Below are positions 19,169 to 31,035 of a DNA stretch of 64,000 nt, piece by piece; position 1 is the first letter of the stretch, and each line of letters begins with the position of its first letter. The DNA is from JAJPKK01 sp963702755 (lineage in GTDB: Bacteria > Pseudomonadota > Alphaproteobacteria > Rhizobiales > Xanthobacteraceae): the NCBI GenBank assembly GCA_963702755.1, contig CAVPDZ010000022.1, forward strand, positions 291,744 to 355,743. Reading direction: 5' to 3'. A program made the position numbers and the translations under genes. The notes beneath the pieces were generated by a model. It made no database searches and had not been told where the DNA came from. It saw only the letters and a list, made by a program, of their open reading frames with translations.

Positions 19169-20224
19169 CTACGCCCAACCCTGCAATTCGCGCAGCACGA
19201 CGGCTTCGATCACCTGCATGCCGCCGTCGCTGTCGTTGAGGCACGGAATCGCGGTAAATTTTTCGCCGCCGGCGTGATGAAAATATTCGGCGTTCTCGCC
19301 CGCGATCTCTTCGAGGGTTTCGAGGCAATCGGCGGAGAAGCCGGGCGTGATGACGGCGAGATTCTTGACGCCGCGCGTTGCCAGCGCCTTCACGGTCTCG
19401 TCGGTATAAGGCTTGATCCATTCGGCGCGGCCGAAGCGCGACTGGAACGTCATCATCAATCGCTTGTCGTCATAGCCGAGCCGCTCGCGCAGCAGCCGCG
19501 TGGTCTTGGCGCAATGGCAGTAATACGGATCGCCCTTGTCGAAATAGTCCTGCGGGATGCCGTGGAACGACGCGAGGATGACCTCCGGCGCGAACGACAG
19601 CGTCTTGAGATGGGCATCGAGCGACATCGCCAGCGCATCGATATAGACCGGATCGTCGAAATAAGGCGGCGCGACGCGAACGGCCGGCTGCCAGCGCATC
19701 TGCATCAGGACACGGAACACTTCATCGCACACGGTCGCGCTCGTCGCTGCGGCGTATTGCGGATAAAGCGGCACGATCAGGATGCGCTCGCAGCCTTGCG
19801 CGGCGAGCGCCGCCAGGCGCGAACGGATCGACGGATTGCCGTAGCGCATCGCCCAGTCGACCACCACCGCCTTGCCGCGCCGCGTGAGCGCCGCCGCAAG
19901 CTTCTCGGCCTGCGAGCGGGTGATGGTCTTGAGCGGAGACTTCGTTCTTTCGCGGTTCCAGATCTTTTCGTAATCGAGCCCTTTGCGGCGCGGGCGCAGC
20001 GGCAGGATGATGCCGTTGAGGACGAGCTTCCAGACGAGCGTGTCTTCCTCGATCACGCGCTTGTCGTGGAGGAACTCGCGCAGATAGCGCCGCACCGACG
20101 GCGCATCGGTGGCATCGGGCGTGCCGAGATTGACGATGAGCACGCCGACGGCGCCCGCGGCGACCTTCGGGTGATCGGCCGGCCGATGAGAGCGGGCGGC
20201 TTGCGGTGTGCTGACGTCGTTCAT
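19169..20224 (-). CDS. hemH: Ferrochelatase
   Basis: Ferrochelatase inserts ferrous iron into protoporphyrin IX, the last step of protohaem synthesis. The start at 20224 (MNDVSTPQ) was chosen because family similarity begins about 25 residues later; the frame is open to 20356. Signatures include VLIVNLGTPDATDAPSVRRY at the N-terminus, the metal-site His in LASFHGIPQDYFDKGDPYYC, the sequence TFQSRFGRAEWIKPYTDE, and the acidic ETLEEIAGEN region. The 351-residue length is normal and the frame is intact. No gene is seen between it and the DUF5681 gene (20225-20497). Confidence 0.96.
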   Translation of the reverse strand: MNDVSTPQAARSHRPADHPKVAAGAVGVLIVNLGTPDATDAPSVRRYLREFLHDKRVIEEDTLVWKLVLNGIILPLRPRRKGLDYEKIWNRERTKSPLKTITRSQAEKLAAALTRRGKAVVVDWAMRYGNPSIRSRLAALAAQGCERILIVPLYPQYAAATSATVCDEVFRVLMQMRWQPAVRVAPPYFDDPVYIDALAMSLDAHLKTLSFAPEVILASFHGIPQDYFDKGDPYYCHCAKTTRLLRERLGYDDKRLMMTFQSRFGRAEWIKPYTDETVKALATRGVKNLAVITPGFSADCLETLEEIAGENAEYFHHAGGEKFTAIPCLNDSDGGMQVIEAVVLRELQGWA

Positions 20225-20497
20225 GGCCCAATTCGGCAGGCGGTGCAGGCGTGCGTCGGTCGCCGCGACGCGCATGTTTCGCGAGAACAGGGAAACTTTC
20301 CCTGAGAACAGGGTAATTATCAGCGAAAGGCGAAATATGCCATGCCGGCGGCGCATGCAATGACCGGATCGCGCGGCAATTTAATGATTTGCACGCGAGG
20401 GCACCTCCTCATAACAGCGAACGCTCTGGGAAAGGCGCATTGGCGTCGCTTCGCACGAATGTCGCAGCGCGGATGTCGCCCTTCAGTATCCATGACC

Positions 20498-21143
20498 TCA
20501 CGACCCTCCACCCCGACCCTCCCCCACAGGGGGACCCACATGGGGGGAGGGAGATGACGCTGCATCATCGGGGAGCGCGTTCGGTGGGCCGCCGCCTCGT
20601 CCTGGATCGGGCCGGTCGAATTGGCCGCCGGCGAGTTCCGTCCACGTCGTGAACTTGCCGCCTGACACCGAGCTCGGCGTCGAGCCCTCCTTCGCAAGCT
20701 GCTCGCGGTCGGCGAGCTGCAGCAGGAACGCGACCCGCCGGGCGGCGTCGGTATAGTTGCTCGAACTGCGGTATCGGCGCGGTCCCCTCGATCGCCGTCT
20801 TGGCTTCCAACGTCTTGGCTTCCAATGTCTTGGCTTCGATACCGTCTTCGAGGGCCTGCACCATGGCGATCACCGCCCGCTGTGCCGGGCCGTTGCCCTT
20901 GGCGGCAAGCGCGATCTGGCTGCGCAAGATCGCCTGCAGCGCCGGCAACGCCACCATGTCCTTGCCGTCCTTCACAGTGATCACGCGATAGGCCTCTTCG
21001 AGCGCGAGCGTCTGGGCACGCCCAGCCGTCACGCCGCGCGGGCGGCCGCCGGGATTGCCGGACTGGCCTTTGCGAAATTGCGTATGCACCGGCGGCTTGC
21101 CTTTGCCGACAGCGTAGGAGCCGCGTTTCGTTGCTCGGGTCAT
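20498..21143 (-). CDS. DUF5681-domain protein (one frame break)
   Basis: The N-terminus carries the DUF5681 signature FRKGQSGNPGGRPRG after a basic leader. A helical middle (AILRSQIALAAKGNGPAQRA) and a run of EAKTL repeats (three tandem copies) follow. After about 20760 the frame must shift. The alternative frame gives YTDAARRVAFLLQLADREQL, followed by KEGSTPSSVSGGKFTTWTE, and ends at 20498. The start at 21143 is the first Met before the conserved region. The family is of unknown function and often neighbours phage or transposon genes. Its promoter region holds a near-consensus promoter and an operator-like palindrome (separate entry). Confidence 0.78.
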
Positions 21144-21236
21144 TTTCGTCCTTCGGTCTGGCGCAGGCCGGCTCCCGAAATGCCTCGGACCAGCGTCCCG
21201 ACGCACGGCCGCGCCTGCCTGCGGATAATCGGAATA

Positions 21237-21265
21237 ATCATAGGAAAAATCCTATTATCTGTCAA
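21237..21265 (-). promoter_or_regulatory. Strong sigma-70-type promoter with operator-like palindrome
   Basis: On the minus strand TTGACA (21265-21260) and TATGAT (21242-21237) are separated by exactly 17 bases. Inside the spacer, overlapping the -10 element, is the perfect inverted repeat ATAGGA-AAAA-TCCTAT (21240-21255). A further TCCTAT half-site lies at 21271-21276. The arrangement fits repression of the DUF5681 gene, which starts about 95 bases downstream. The repressor is unknown. Confidence 0.72.
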
Positions 21266-21420
21266 TAAATTCCTATTGCCCTGGCAATGGGCATCCGGCG
21301 GCGAGATTTAGACCGCGCCTCGCGATTGACCCGCGCAAGCCGGCGCGCACAATCCGCTCACGCAACGCGAGCCCGGCTGGTGAATCGACCGCGGCGCGCC
21401 GTCATTCCAATGGAGCATTG

Positions 21421-22598
21421 ATGTCTTCGAAAGCTCATCTCGCCGCAGTCGTCGTGGCGCTGTTGGCCGCAACCGCCGGAACGACGGCGTACGCCCAGCA
21501 GCCGATCAGGATCGGTTTCTCGGCGCCCATCACCGGGCCGTTCGCGGAAAACGGCAAACAGATGCTTGCGGCCGTAAAGCTCTTCCAGGAGCGCAATCCT
21601 GCGGTCATCGCCGGCCGGCCGGTCGAGGTGATCGTCCGCGATGACGGCGGCGTGCCCGACCAGGCGAAGCGCATCGCGCAGGAACTGGTGGTCAACAACA
21701 AGGTCGTGGCGCTGCTCGGATATAATCCGACGCCGACGGCGCTCGCGGTCGCGCCGCTCGCGACCGAAGCGAAAATCCCGCAGGTGGTGATGGGGTCGTC
21801 GACGTCGATCATCACCGAGCGCTCGCCCTACATCGTGCGGACGTTCGGGACGCAGCCGCAGATCACCGTGCCGATGGCGCAATGGGCGGCCATGAACGGG
21901 TTAAAGCGCGTCGTCACCTGGTGTCGGACTACGCGCCGGGGCTCGAGACCGAAAAGGCCTTCATCGAGGAGTTCAAGGCGCGCGGCGGGGAGATCGTCGC
22001 CTCGCTGCGCGTGCCGCTGCAGAATCCCGACTTTGCCCCGTTCCTGCAGCGCGCGCGCGACGCGAAGCCGGAGGCGCTGTTCGTGTGGGTGCCCGGCGGG
22101 CTCGCGGGACCGCTGCTGCGCCAATACGTCGAGCGCGGCATGAATGCGTCCGGCATTCGCGTCATCGGCACCGGCGACATCACCGATGACGATGTGCTCA
22201 ATCAGATGGGCGACCCGACGCTCGGCATCGTCACCGCGTTGCAGTATTCCGCCGCGCACCCGTCAGCCATGAACAAGGAGTTCGTCGAGGGCTTCAAGCG
22301 CGTCGGCAACGGCCTGCGGCCGGATCATGTCGGCGTCAGCGCCTATGACGGGCTTCACCTCATCTTCGCGGCTTTGACCAAGACCGGCGGCAATACCAAC
22401 GGCGACGCGCTGATCGCCGCGATGAAAGGCATGGCGTGGGAAAGCCCGCGCGGCCCGATCATGATCGATCCCGACACCCGCGACATCGTCCAGGACATCT
22501 ATATCCGGCGGGTCGAACGGGTCGACGGCGAACTCTACAACGTCGAGTTCGACAAATTCGCCGCCGTCAAAGACCCGTGGAAGCAGTTGAAGAAGTAA
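21421..22598 (+). CDS. Periplasmic substrate-binding protein, branched-chain amino acid ABC type (one frame break)
   Basis: A signal peptide (LLAATAGTTAYAQQ) is followed by a Peripla_BP_6-type protein (IRIGFSAPITGPFAENGKQM; VRDDGGVPDQAKRIAQELV) that would deliver a small molecule to a LIV-I-type ABC transporter. The first frame runs to about 21915 (MNGLKRVVT). The protein then continues in another frame with VSDYAPGLETEKAFIEEFK through to KDPWKQLKK at 22598. No permease or ATPase genes are next to it. Relatives of this orphan type often bind aromatic or dicarboxylic acids, so the ligand is open. The ATG at 21421 gives a normal signal peptide; TTG at 21418 is also in frame. Confidence 0.88.
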
Positions 22599-22622
22599 CA
22601 CCACGCGACAAAATCATTGACT

Positions 22623-22716
22623 CGTCATGCCCGCGCTTGTCGCGGGCATCCACGTCTTCCCTTCGGTATTTCCGCAAGTAAGTCGTGGATGGCCGGGACG
22701 AGCCCGGCCATGACGA
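22623..22716. repeat. Intergenic palindrome, 'CGTCATGCCCG' family
   Basis: The sequence begins CGTCATGCCCGCGCTTGTCG and ends CGAGCCCGGCCATGACG. It forms a long imperfect hairpin with internal inverted repeats (TGCCCGCGCTTGTCGCGGGCA; CACG/CGTG). It fills part of the interval between the binding-protein gene and the monooxygenase gene (22599-22885), where no gene is seen. Confidence 0.75.
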
Positions 22717-22885
22717 AGCAAAGGGGTCACGAATTTTGCTGGTTGGTATGACGCCTCGAGCCGGGCGCGATGCCGCTTTCCGAGGCACACCCTTCAAGCG
22801 ATTACCGTAGACCACGCATGCGCGGCTGCATTGCAAAGTCGCGGCGGATTCGCTGTATGCATCCGAGGAAATTTCGGAGGACAAG

Positions 22886-24067
22886 GTGGCGGATCCAAAA
22901 ATCTTGATCGCGGGGGCTGGTCTCGGGGGGCTCGCCTGCGCCTCATGCCTCATGAAGGCGGGCTTCGACGTCGACATCTACGAGCAGGCGCCGGCGCTGG
23001 GCGAAGTCGGCGCCGGCATCCAGATCAGCGCCAATTCGATGCATGTGCTCGACGACATCGGCGTCGGCGACGCGATCCGCAAGGTCGGCGTGCGTCCGGG
23101 GGCTTACGTCTTCCGCCTTCACGACACCGGCGAGGTCATCCAGCGCTTCGAGCTGTCGGAAGAGCACGAGCGCATCCACGGCGCGCCCTACATCCAGGCT
23201 CATCGCGCCGATTTCCACGAGATTCTGGCGGCCAAGGCGCGCGAGCTCAAACCCGACGTCGTTCACCTCAACAGCAGGATCACCGGCGTCACCGAGCACA
23301 GCGACGGCGTCGAGCTTGCGCTTGCCGACGGCCGGACCGTGCGCGGCGACATCCTCGTCGGCGCGGACGGCCTGAAGTCAGTGGTGCGGCAGAAGATCAT
23401 CGGCGAAGTCCCGGCGACCTACACCGGGGACGCGGCGTGGCGCGTCACGGTGCCGGTCGAGCGGTTGCCGAAGCCGTTCCTCGAGCAGGTGATGTCGGTC
23501 TTCATGGGGCCGGGCGGCCACATCGTCTGCTACTACATCCGGGCGGGCAAGCTCTTGAACTTCGTCGGCATCATCGAGGCTGAGGCCGCCGAAGAATCGT
23601 GGACGCTGAAGCTGCCATGGGAGCAGCTCAAGGCCGATTACGTCGGCTGGCACCCGGCGATCCAGACCATCATCGATGCCGCCGACAAGAACGAGTGCTA
23701 TCGCTGGTCGCTGTTCAATCGTCCGCCGGTGCGCAACTGGAGCACGCCGCGCATGACGCTGTTGGGCGATGCCGCCCATCCGACGCTGCCCTACCTCGCC
23801 CAGGGCGCGGCCATGGCCGTGGAGGACGGCGCGGTGCTCACGCGCGCGCTGCGCCAGGCCGGCTCGATCGCCGAAGCGCTCGACCTCTACCAGCGCAACC
23901 GCGTCGAACGGACCGCGCGCGTGGTGCTGCAATCGACCGAGAACAAGCACCTGTTCCATCTGCGCTCGGTCGAAGAGATGCGCGCGCAATTCGCCCGCCG
24001 CAACGAGGGCGCCGACCGGAACCAGTGGCTCTACTCGTACAATCCGCTCACCGTCGAGTTGAAGTGA
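22886..24067 (+). CDS. FAD-dependent aromatic-ring monooxygenase (salicylate/3-hydroxybenzoate hydroxylase-like)
   Basis: This 393-residue class A flavoprotein monooxygenase has the dinucleotide-binding motif AGAGLGGLACASCLMKAGF at its N-terminus. The second FAD/NADPH motif is ILVGADGLKSVVRQKI and the FAD ribityl-binding motif is LLGDAAHPTLPYLAQGAAM. GTG at 22886 is the start because GGAGGACAAG precedes it and the protein begins directly with the FAD fold. Such enzymes hydroxylate aromatic acids such as salicylate, 3-hydroxybenzoate or 6-hydroxynicotinate with NAD(P)H and O2. The substrate cannot be set from sequence alone. The frame is intact. Confidence 0.92.
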   Translation: MADPKILIAGAGLGGLACASCLMKAGFDVDIYEQAPALGEVGAGIQISANSMHVLDDIGVGDAIRKVGVRPGAYVFRLHDTGEVIQRFELSEEHERIHGAPYIQAHRADFHEILAAKARELKPDVVHLNSRITGVTEHSDGVELALADGRTVRGDILVGADGLKSVVRQKIIGEVPATYTGDAAWRVTVPVERLPKPFLEQVMSVFMGPGGHIVCYYIRAGKLLNFVGIIEAEAAEESWTLKLPWEQLKADYVGWHPAIQTIIDAADKNECYRWSLFNRPPVRNWSTPRMTLLGDAAHPTLPYLAQGAAMAVEDGAVLTRALRQAGSIAEALDLYQRNRVERTARVVLQSTENKHLFHLRSVEEMRAQFARRNEGADRNQWLYSYNPLTVELK

Positions 24068-24169
24068 GGCCAATTGAGGTGAGTTGCGGCGAGTGAGGCA
24101 AAGCAGGCGAATTGAGCCGCGTATCGACGCGAGCGCGCGCAAAATTTAGCTGCGCGCCACAACTACCGA

Positions 24170-24279
24170 CGTCATCCTGAGGTGGCCGCGCTTGCGCGGC
24201 CCTCGAAGGATGGCAATAGGCACGACGGAGCAAGTGGCCATCCTTCGAGACGGCGCTTCGCGCCTCCTCAGGATGACGA
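24170..24279. repeat. Intergenic palindrome, 'CGTCATCCTGAGG' family
   Basis: Outer arms CGTCATCCTGAGG and CCTCAGGATGACG enclose nested inverted repeats (GGCCGCGCTTGCGCGGCC, GCGCTTCGCGC and TCGAAGGATGG/CCATCCTTCGA). The whole can fold into a long multi-branched hairpin. It lies between the monooxygenase and the convergent oxidoreductase gene, an interval (24068-24343) without other recognisable content. Confidence 0.85.
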
Positions 24280-24343
24280 CTTGGTGTTGCAGTCGACTCG
24301 GGCTTCGCCTCGCGCGATCCGGGATAAATAACGAGAGCCCCGG

Positions 24344-27300
24344 CTACTCCGCGGCTTTGAGGAGGGGCGTGGTGCCGGCGCGGAACTGCTCCAGCAGGGC
24401 GGCTTCGTCGGCCTTGGCGGCTTTGAGGTGGCGCTGCTTGACGTGGCCGAAGCCGCGGATTTTTTCCGGGATCGCGGCGAGACCGACCGCGATGTGGTGG
24501 TTCTCGGGCGCGAGCTTGGCGATGAGTTCGTCGAGCAGCGCCTCGTAGTCGCGCACGAGTTGCCGCTCGGTCTTGCGCTCGGCGGTCATAGCCGAACGGA
24601 TCGAGCGCGGTGCCGCGCAGGAACTTGAACTTCGCGAGCAGGCGGAACGCACCGAGCATCCACGGGCCGAAGCTCATCTTGCGCGGCTCGCCGGTGGTCT
24701 TGTCATGACGCGCGAGAAGCGGCGGCGCGAGATGGAACGGTGAGGCGCAGGCCGCGCTCGGGTGACACCGGGTCGACCTCGTTCGTCACCTGCTTGAGGA
24801 ACGCCGGATCGGCATAAAGCCGCGCGACCTCGTACTCGTCCTTGTAGGCCATCAGCTTGAAGAGATAGCGCGCCACCGCCTCGGCGAACCCGGTTTTGCC
24901 CGGCGCCCGGCGCGGCTTCGGCGGCTTTCGCCTCGTCGACGCGACGCCGGTAGTGCGCCGCATAATCGGCGTTCTGGTAGGCGGTGAGGAAATCGACGCG
25001 CCGCGCGACCATCTCGTCGAACGAACCGGACAGGGCACGCGCCTTGTCCTCGGTGCCGGGCGCCGGGCGCGCCAGCGCCTCGACCGCGGCAAGATCGACC
25101 GCGGCGCGGCGGCCCCACTGGAACGCCGCGACGTTCATGGCGACCGCTTCGCCGTTGAGCGCGATCGCCTTCTCGATCGCCTCCGCCGACACCGGCAGCG
25201 CGCCGAGCTGATAGGCGTAGCCCAGCATCAGCATGTTGGCGCCGAGCGATTGGCCGAGGAGCGCGGTCGCAAGCCGCGACGCATCGATGAAGTGGCTGTG
25301 GGCGCGGACCCGCGAGGCCGGCGATGGTGCGCTTGAGGCGCTCGGTCGGCAGCGAGAATTCCGGATTGCGGGTGAACTCGCCGGGCAGCATCTCGGCGAG
25401 GTTGATCACCATGGCGGTGGTGCCGGGCTTCACCGCGGCGAGGACCTTGCGCGTGCCGGCGACCACCATGTCGCCGCCGAGCACGAGGTCGGCGCTGCGC
25501 GCCGCGACGCGGATCGCGTGGATATCGTCAGGCTCTTTGGCGAAGCGGATGTGGCTTGCGACCGCGCCGCCCTTTTGCGCAAGGCCCGCCATGTCGATGA
25601 TGCCGACGCCCTTGCCCTCGAGATGCGCCGCCATGCCGAGGATCGCGCCGATGGTGACGATGCCGGTGCCGCCGATGCCGGTGACGATGACGTCATAGGT
25701 CTTGTTGATCGCCGGCAAGCGTCGGCTCGGGCGGCGCTTGCTCCTTCGGCAACTCCACGCCCTTGCCGCGCTTGAGCTTCGCGCCCTCGACCGTGACGAA
25801 GGACGGGCAGAAGCCCTTCACGCAGGAATAATCCTTGTTGCAGCTCGACTGGTCGATGGTGCGCTTGCGGCCGAATTCGGTCTCCAGCGGCTGCACCGAC
25901 ACGCAGTTCGATTTCACGCCGCAATCGCCGCAGCCTTCGCAGACGAGCTCGTTGATGACGACGCGCTTGTCGGGATCGGGAAACTGGCCGCGCTTGCGGC
26001 GGCGGCGTTTTTCCGCGGCGCAGGTCTGATCGTAGATCAGCACGGTGCAGCCCGGCACCTTGGCGAGGTCCTTTTGCACCTCCTGCAATTCATCGCGATG
26101 ATGGATGGTGAGGCCTTCGGGCCATTTGGTGCCGGACGGATATTTCCACGGCTCGTCGGTGACGACGACGACGCGCTTGGCGCCTTCCGCCGCCATCTCG
26201 CGGGCAATCTGCGGCACGGTGATGTTGCCGTCGTTCCTCTGCCCGCCGGTCATGGCGACGGCGTCGTTGAACAGGATCTTGTAGGTGATGTTGACGCCGG
26301 CCTGCATCGCGGCGCGCACCGCGAGCGAGCCCGAATGGTTGTAGGTGCCGTCGCCGAGATTCTGGAAGACGTGATTGCGCGAGGAGAACGGCGCCTCGCC
26401 GATCCAGTTCGCGCCCTCGCCGCCCATCTGGGTGAAGCCCGACGTGTTGCGGTCCATCCACTGGGCCATGTAGTGGCAGCCGATGCCGGCATAGGCGCGG
26501 CTGCCCTCGGGCACCACGGTCGAGGAATTATGCGGGCAGCCCGAGCAGAAGTACGGGATGCGCACCGCGATATCCTCGGTCGCGGCGAGCGCGCGCTGCG
26601 CCTCCTTGAGGCGCGCGACCCGCGCGGCGAGGTCGTCGTTGCGCACGTATTTGAGCAGGCGATCGCCGATGCAGATCGCGACGTCATTCGGATCGAGCGC
26701 GCCCTTGACCGGGAACAGCCATTGCCCCTGCTCGTCCTTCTTGCCGATGCAGACCGGCTGGTTCGCGGTGCCGTAAAGCTCCTCGCGCACCTGCACCTCG
26801 ATCAGCGAGCGCTTCTCCTCGACCACGATGATGAGATCGAGGCCGGCCGCGAACTCCATCAGGTCGCGCCGGCCGATCGGATACGGGCAGGCGATCTTGT
26901 AGAGGCGCAGGCCGAAGTCGTTGCACTTCACCTCGTCGAGGCCGAGTTCGTCGAGCGCCTGGCGAACGTCGAGATAGCTCTTGCCGACGGTGATGACGCC
27001 GATCTTCGGGTGCGGGCCGCCCGAGCAGATCATGCGGTTGAGCTTGTTGGCGCGCACGAACGCCAGCATCGCGTCGCGCTTGAAGTCGTGCAGCCGCGCT
27101 TCCTGCCCGAGCACCGTGTCGCCGAGGCGGACATTGAGGCCGCCGGGCGGCATGGCGAAGTCTTCGGGAATGATGATCTTCACCCGGTCGAGGCTGCCGT
27201 CGACGACGGCGGTCGATTCGACCGTCTCGTGCATGCACTTGAGCGCGGTCCAGGCGCCGGTGAAGCGCGACATCGCCCAGCCGTAGAGGCCGTAGTCCAT

Positions 27301-27837
27301 GATCTCCTGAACGCCCGCGGGGTTCAGGATCGGGATCATCACGTCGACGAAATGGAATTCGGACTGGTGGGCGGTGGTGGAGGATTCCGCGGTGTGGTCA
27401 TCGCCCATCAGCGCGATGACGCCGCCGTGCTTCGAGGTGCCGGCGAAATTGGCGTGGCGGAAGGCGTCGCCCGAGCGGTCGACGCCCGGGCCCTTGCCGT
27501 ACCACATGCCGAACACGCCATCGAACTTGCCTTCGCCGCGCAACTCCGCCTGCTGCGAGCCGGAGAGCGCGGTCGCGGCGAGGTCTTCGTTGGTCGCCGG
27601 ATGAAACTTGATGTCGTTCCTGGTGAGAATGGCAGAGGCGCGCTGGAACTGCTGATCGAGCGTGCCGAGCGGCGAGCCGCGATAGCCGGTGACGTAGCCT
27701 GCGGTATTGAGGCCGGCGCGGCGATCGCGCTCCTTCTGCATCAACGTCAGGCGCACCAGCGCCTGGAAGCCCGTGACGAAGACGCGTTCCTTGGTGAGGT
27801 CGTACTTGTCGTCAAGGCTGACGGGAGTGAGCGGCAT
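24344..27837 (-). CDS. Fused indolepyruvate ferredoxin oxidoreductase (about five frame breaks)
   Basis: This large fused alpha-gamma type enzyme decarboxylates arylpyruvates to aryl-acetyl-CoA using thiamine diphosphate and iron-sulfur clusters. The start MPLTPVSLDDKYDL at 27837 is normal. The first 714 residues are in one frame, with the pyrimidine-binding part (GYRGSPLGTLDQQF; GMWYGKGPGVDRSGD), the TPP part (GIGCHYMAQWMDRN; LGDGTYNHSGSLA) and the cysteine-rich ferredoxin-like motif CEGCGDCGVKSNC. The gamma domain continues in a second frame from about 25712 (YDVIVTGIGGTGIVTIGAIL). Further breaks are near 25310, 24895, 24750 and 24595, and the last part ends KRHLKAAKADEAAL-like at 24344. 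Each break keeps family similarity on both sides. Errors in sequence are more likely than decay, but a pseudogene cannot be excluded. Confidence 0.85.
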
Positions 27838-28037
27838 TGCGCAGTCTCCGCGGCCTGTTCTTAAAGACGCGGCCCAGGCGGCCGGTCCGCAGGTCCAGTG
27901 AGGGATATAATCATTGGCAGACCCGCGTGAAGGCTGACATTTCAACACGGGTGGGTCAATTTTGTTCTGCCGCGCGCTGTGGATGCACCGCAACACGAAA
28001 TTGCCGCGCGGGTCGGTCGCGTCGAAGTCTTGTGCCT

Positions 28038-28141
28038 CGTCATTCCGGGGCGCCGTAGCGAAGCGAAGGCGAGCCCGGAATCCATAACCACTGCCGAGGA
28101 GTATGGATTCCGGGTTCGCCGCACGGGCGCCCGGAATGACG
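28038..28141. repeat. Intergenic palindrome, 'CGTCATTCCGGG' family, copy 1
   Basis: Outer arms CGTCATTCCGGGG and CCGGAATGACG enclose GGAATCCATA and TATGGATTCC. A related copy lies at 34705-34834. It occupies the middle of the 390-base interval upstream of the oxidoreductase gene (27838-28228); nothing else is seen there. Confidence 0.85.
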
Positions 28142-28228
28142 GTCTGCTGAACCGAGAGCGCGCAGCCGCATATTTCGCGCGGCTCGCGCCGCTCTTGATC
28201 CGGGCTACGTTCTCAAACCCTTAAGATT

Positions 28229-29437
<1,209 letters not shown>

Positions 29438-29439
29438 CT

Positions 29440-30217
29440 TCAACCTCGCAGCGCGACCATTTGGCCGCCGTCGACCACGATGGTGGTGCCGGCGATGAAG
29501 CTGCCGGCATCCGACGCCAGCAGCAATAGCGCACCGTCGAGGTCGCCGTCCTTGCCGAATTGGCCGACCGGGATATCGCGCGTGAGCTTTGGCGCCGGCC
29601 TCGCTCTCGAGGTATTCGCGATTGATCTCGGTCACGAACCAGCCCGGCGCGATGGCATTGACGCGAACGCCCTTGAAGGCGAGCTCGAGGCCGAGCGCCT
29701 TCGTCATCTGCACCACGCCGGCCTTGGCGGTCGCGTAGGCAATCGTGCCCTTCGACACGCCGAAGCCCAGCACCGAGGCAATGTTGACGATCGCGCCCGG
29801 CTTGCCGGCGGCGAGCATGCGCCGCGCCGCTTCGGTCGCCCAGGCGAACACGGCGTCGAGATTGGTGGAGATGACGCGGCGCCATTCGGCTTCGGACATT
29901 TCGATCGCGCGGTTGGCGTGGGCGACGCCGGCATTGTTGACGAGGATCGTCACGGTGCCGAATGCCGCCTCGACCGCGTCAAACGCGCGGACCATGGCGG
30001 CGTGATCGAGCACGTCTGCTGCGACGGCGACCGCGCGGCCGCCCGCCGCCTCGATGCGGGCCTTCACGGCGGCGATGCGATCCGCGCGCCGCGCCACGAG
30101 ACCGACGGCCGCGCCGTTGGCGGCGAGCACTTCGGCAAATCGCACGCCAAGCCCGCTCGACGCGCCGGTCACCAGCGCCACGCGCCCGGAAAGGTCGAAT
30201 ATCTGCGAGGCTTTCAT
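29440..30217 (-). CDS. Short-chain dehydrogenase/reductase SDR1 (one frame break)
   Basis: This classical SDR starts at 30217 (MKASQIFDLSGRVALVTG). It has the cofactor motif TGASSGLG, the NNAG motif (LVNNAGVAHANRA) and the catalytic Tyr and Lys in AYATAKAGVV. Near 29592 one base is in excess: the correct C-terminus LASDAGSFIAGTTIVVDGGQ lies in another frame and stops at 29440. Uncorrected, the frame would run into the acyl-CoA dehydrogenase and create a false fusion. Substrate unknown; the linked acyl-CoA dehydrogenase suggests a 3-hydroxyacyl-CoA or related step. Confidence 0.9.
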
Positions 30218-30236
30218 TTGCACTACATCGTCTGCG

Positions 30237-31008
30237 CTACATCGTGGTGGTGAAGCCGCCGTCGACGACGATCTGCTGGCCGGTGACGTAGGCGCCGGCT
30301 TCCGATGCGAGGAAGATCGCAACGCCGGCAAGTTCGCGCGGCTTGCCCCAGCGCGCCAACGTGGTCCGTCCGTTGACGAACGAAACGAAGCTCGGGTCGT
30401 CCAACAGCGGCCCGGTCAGGTCGGTCTCGAAATAGCCCGGCGCAATGGCATTGCAGGTGATGCCGAATTCGCCGAGCTCGGCGGCAAGCGAGCGCGTCAC
30501 GCCGGCGAGCGCGCTTTTCGCCGCCACATAGCCGTGGACGCTGGCACGGCCGAGGATCGACGCGATCGACGTGGTGAAGATGATGCGGCCATGGCCTTGC
30601 AGTCGCATCGCGACGGCAGCGCTCTGGGCGAGGAAGAAGCACGACGTCACGTTCACCGCGAGCATGCTGTCCCAGTCCGCGGCGGTCCACGAAATCAAGC
30701 GGCGCGCGATGGATGAGGCCCGCGTTGGCGATCACGATATCGAGCCGGCCGAGCTGCTTGACGATGGCTTCCACCACCGCCTGCGACGCATTGTGCTGGG
30801 TGACATCGAACGGCGTCGCTTCCGCGTGCAAGCCACGCCCGCGCAGCTTCTCGGCGGCCGCATGCGCGGCGTCGGCATTGCGGCCGTTGAGCACGACCGT
30901 CGCGCCGGCTTCGGCGAGGCCCTCGGCCATGGCAAAGCCAAGCCCGCGCGAGGAGCCGGTGACGAGAGCAACGCGTCCGTCCAATGAAAACAGCGGCAAA
31001 TCAGCCAT
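30237..31008 (-). CDS. Short-chain dehydrogenase/reductase SDR2 (one frame break)
   Basis: This is the first gene of the three-gene leftward operon; SDR1 begins 20 bases after its stop. It has the cofactor motif VTGSSRGLGFAMAEGLAEAG, the ANAG motif (IVIANAGLIHRAPL) and YVAAKSALAGVTRSLAAELG with the catalytic Tyr/Lys. The frame changes near 30700, between HRAPL and SWTAADWDSMLAVNVTSC. The C-terminus FLASEAGAYVTGQQIVVDGG is typical. It resembles FabG or gluconate-5-dehydrogenase-like SDRs; substrate unknown. Confidence 0.9.
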
Positions 31009-31035
31009 TGGCGATCCTTGATGAAAATCCGAAAG

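Noticed and set aside
25702..27864. 720-residue open frame on the plus strand, antisense to the indolepyruvate oxidoreductase
   Set aside because: Its translation is His/Arg/Asp/Ala-rich with no recognisable domain, as expected for the antisense of a GC-rich gene with strong third-position bias. The minus strand holds a clear enzyme.
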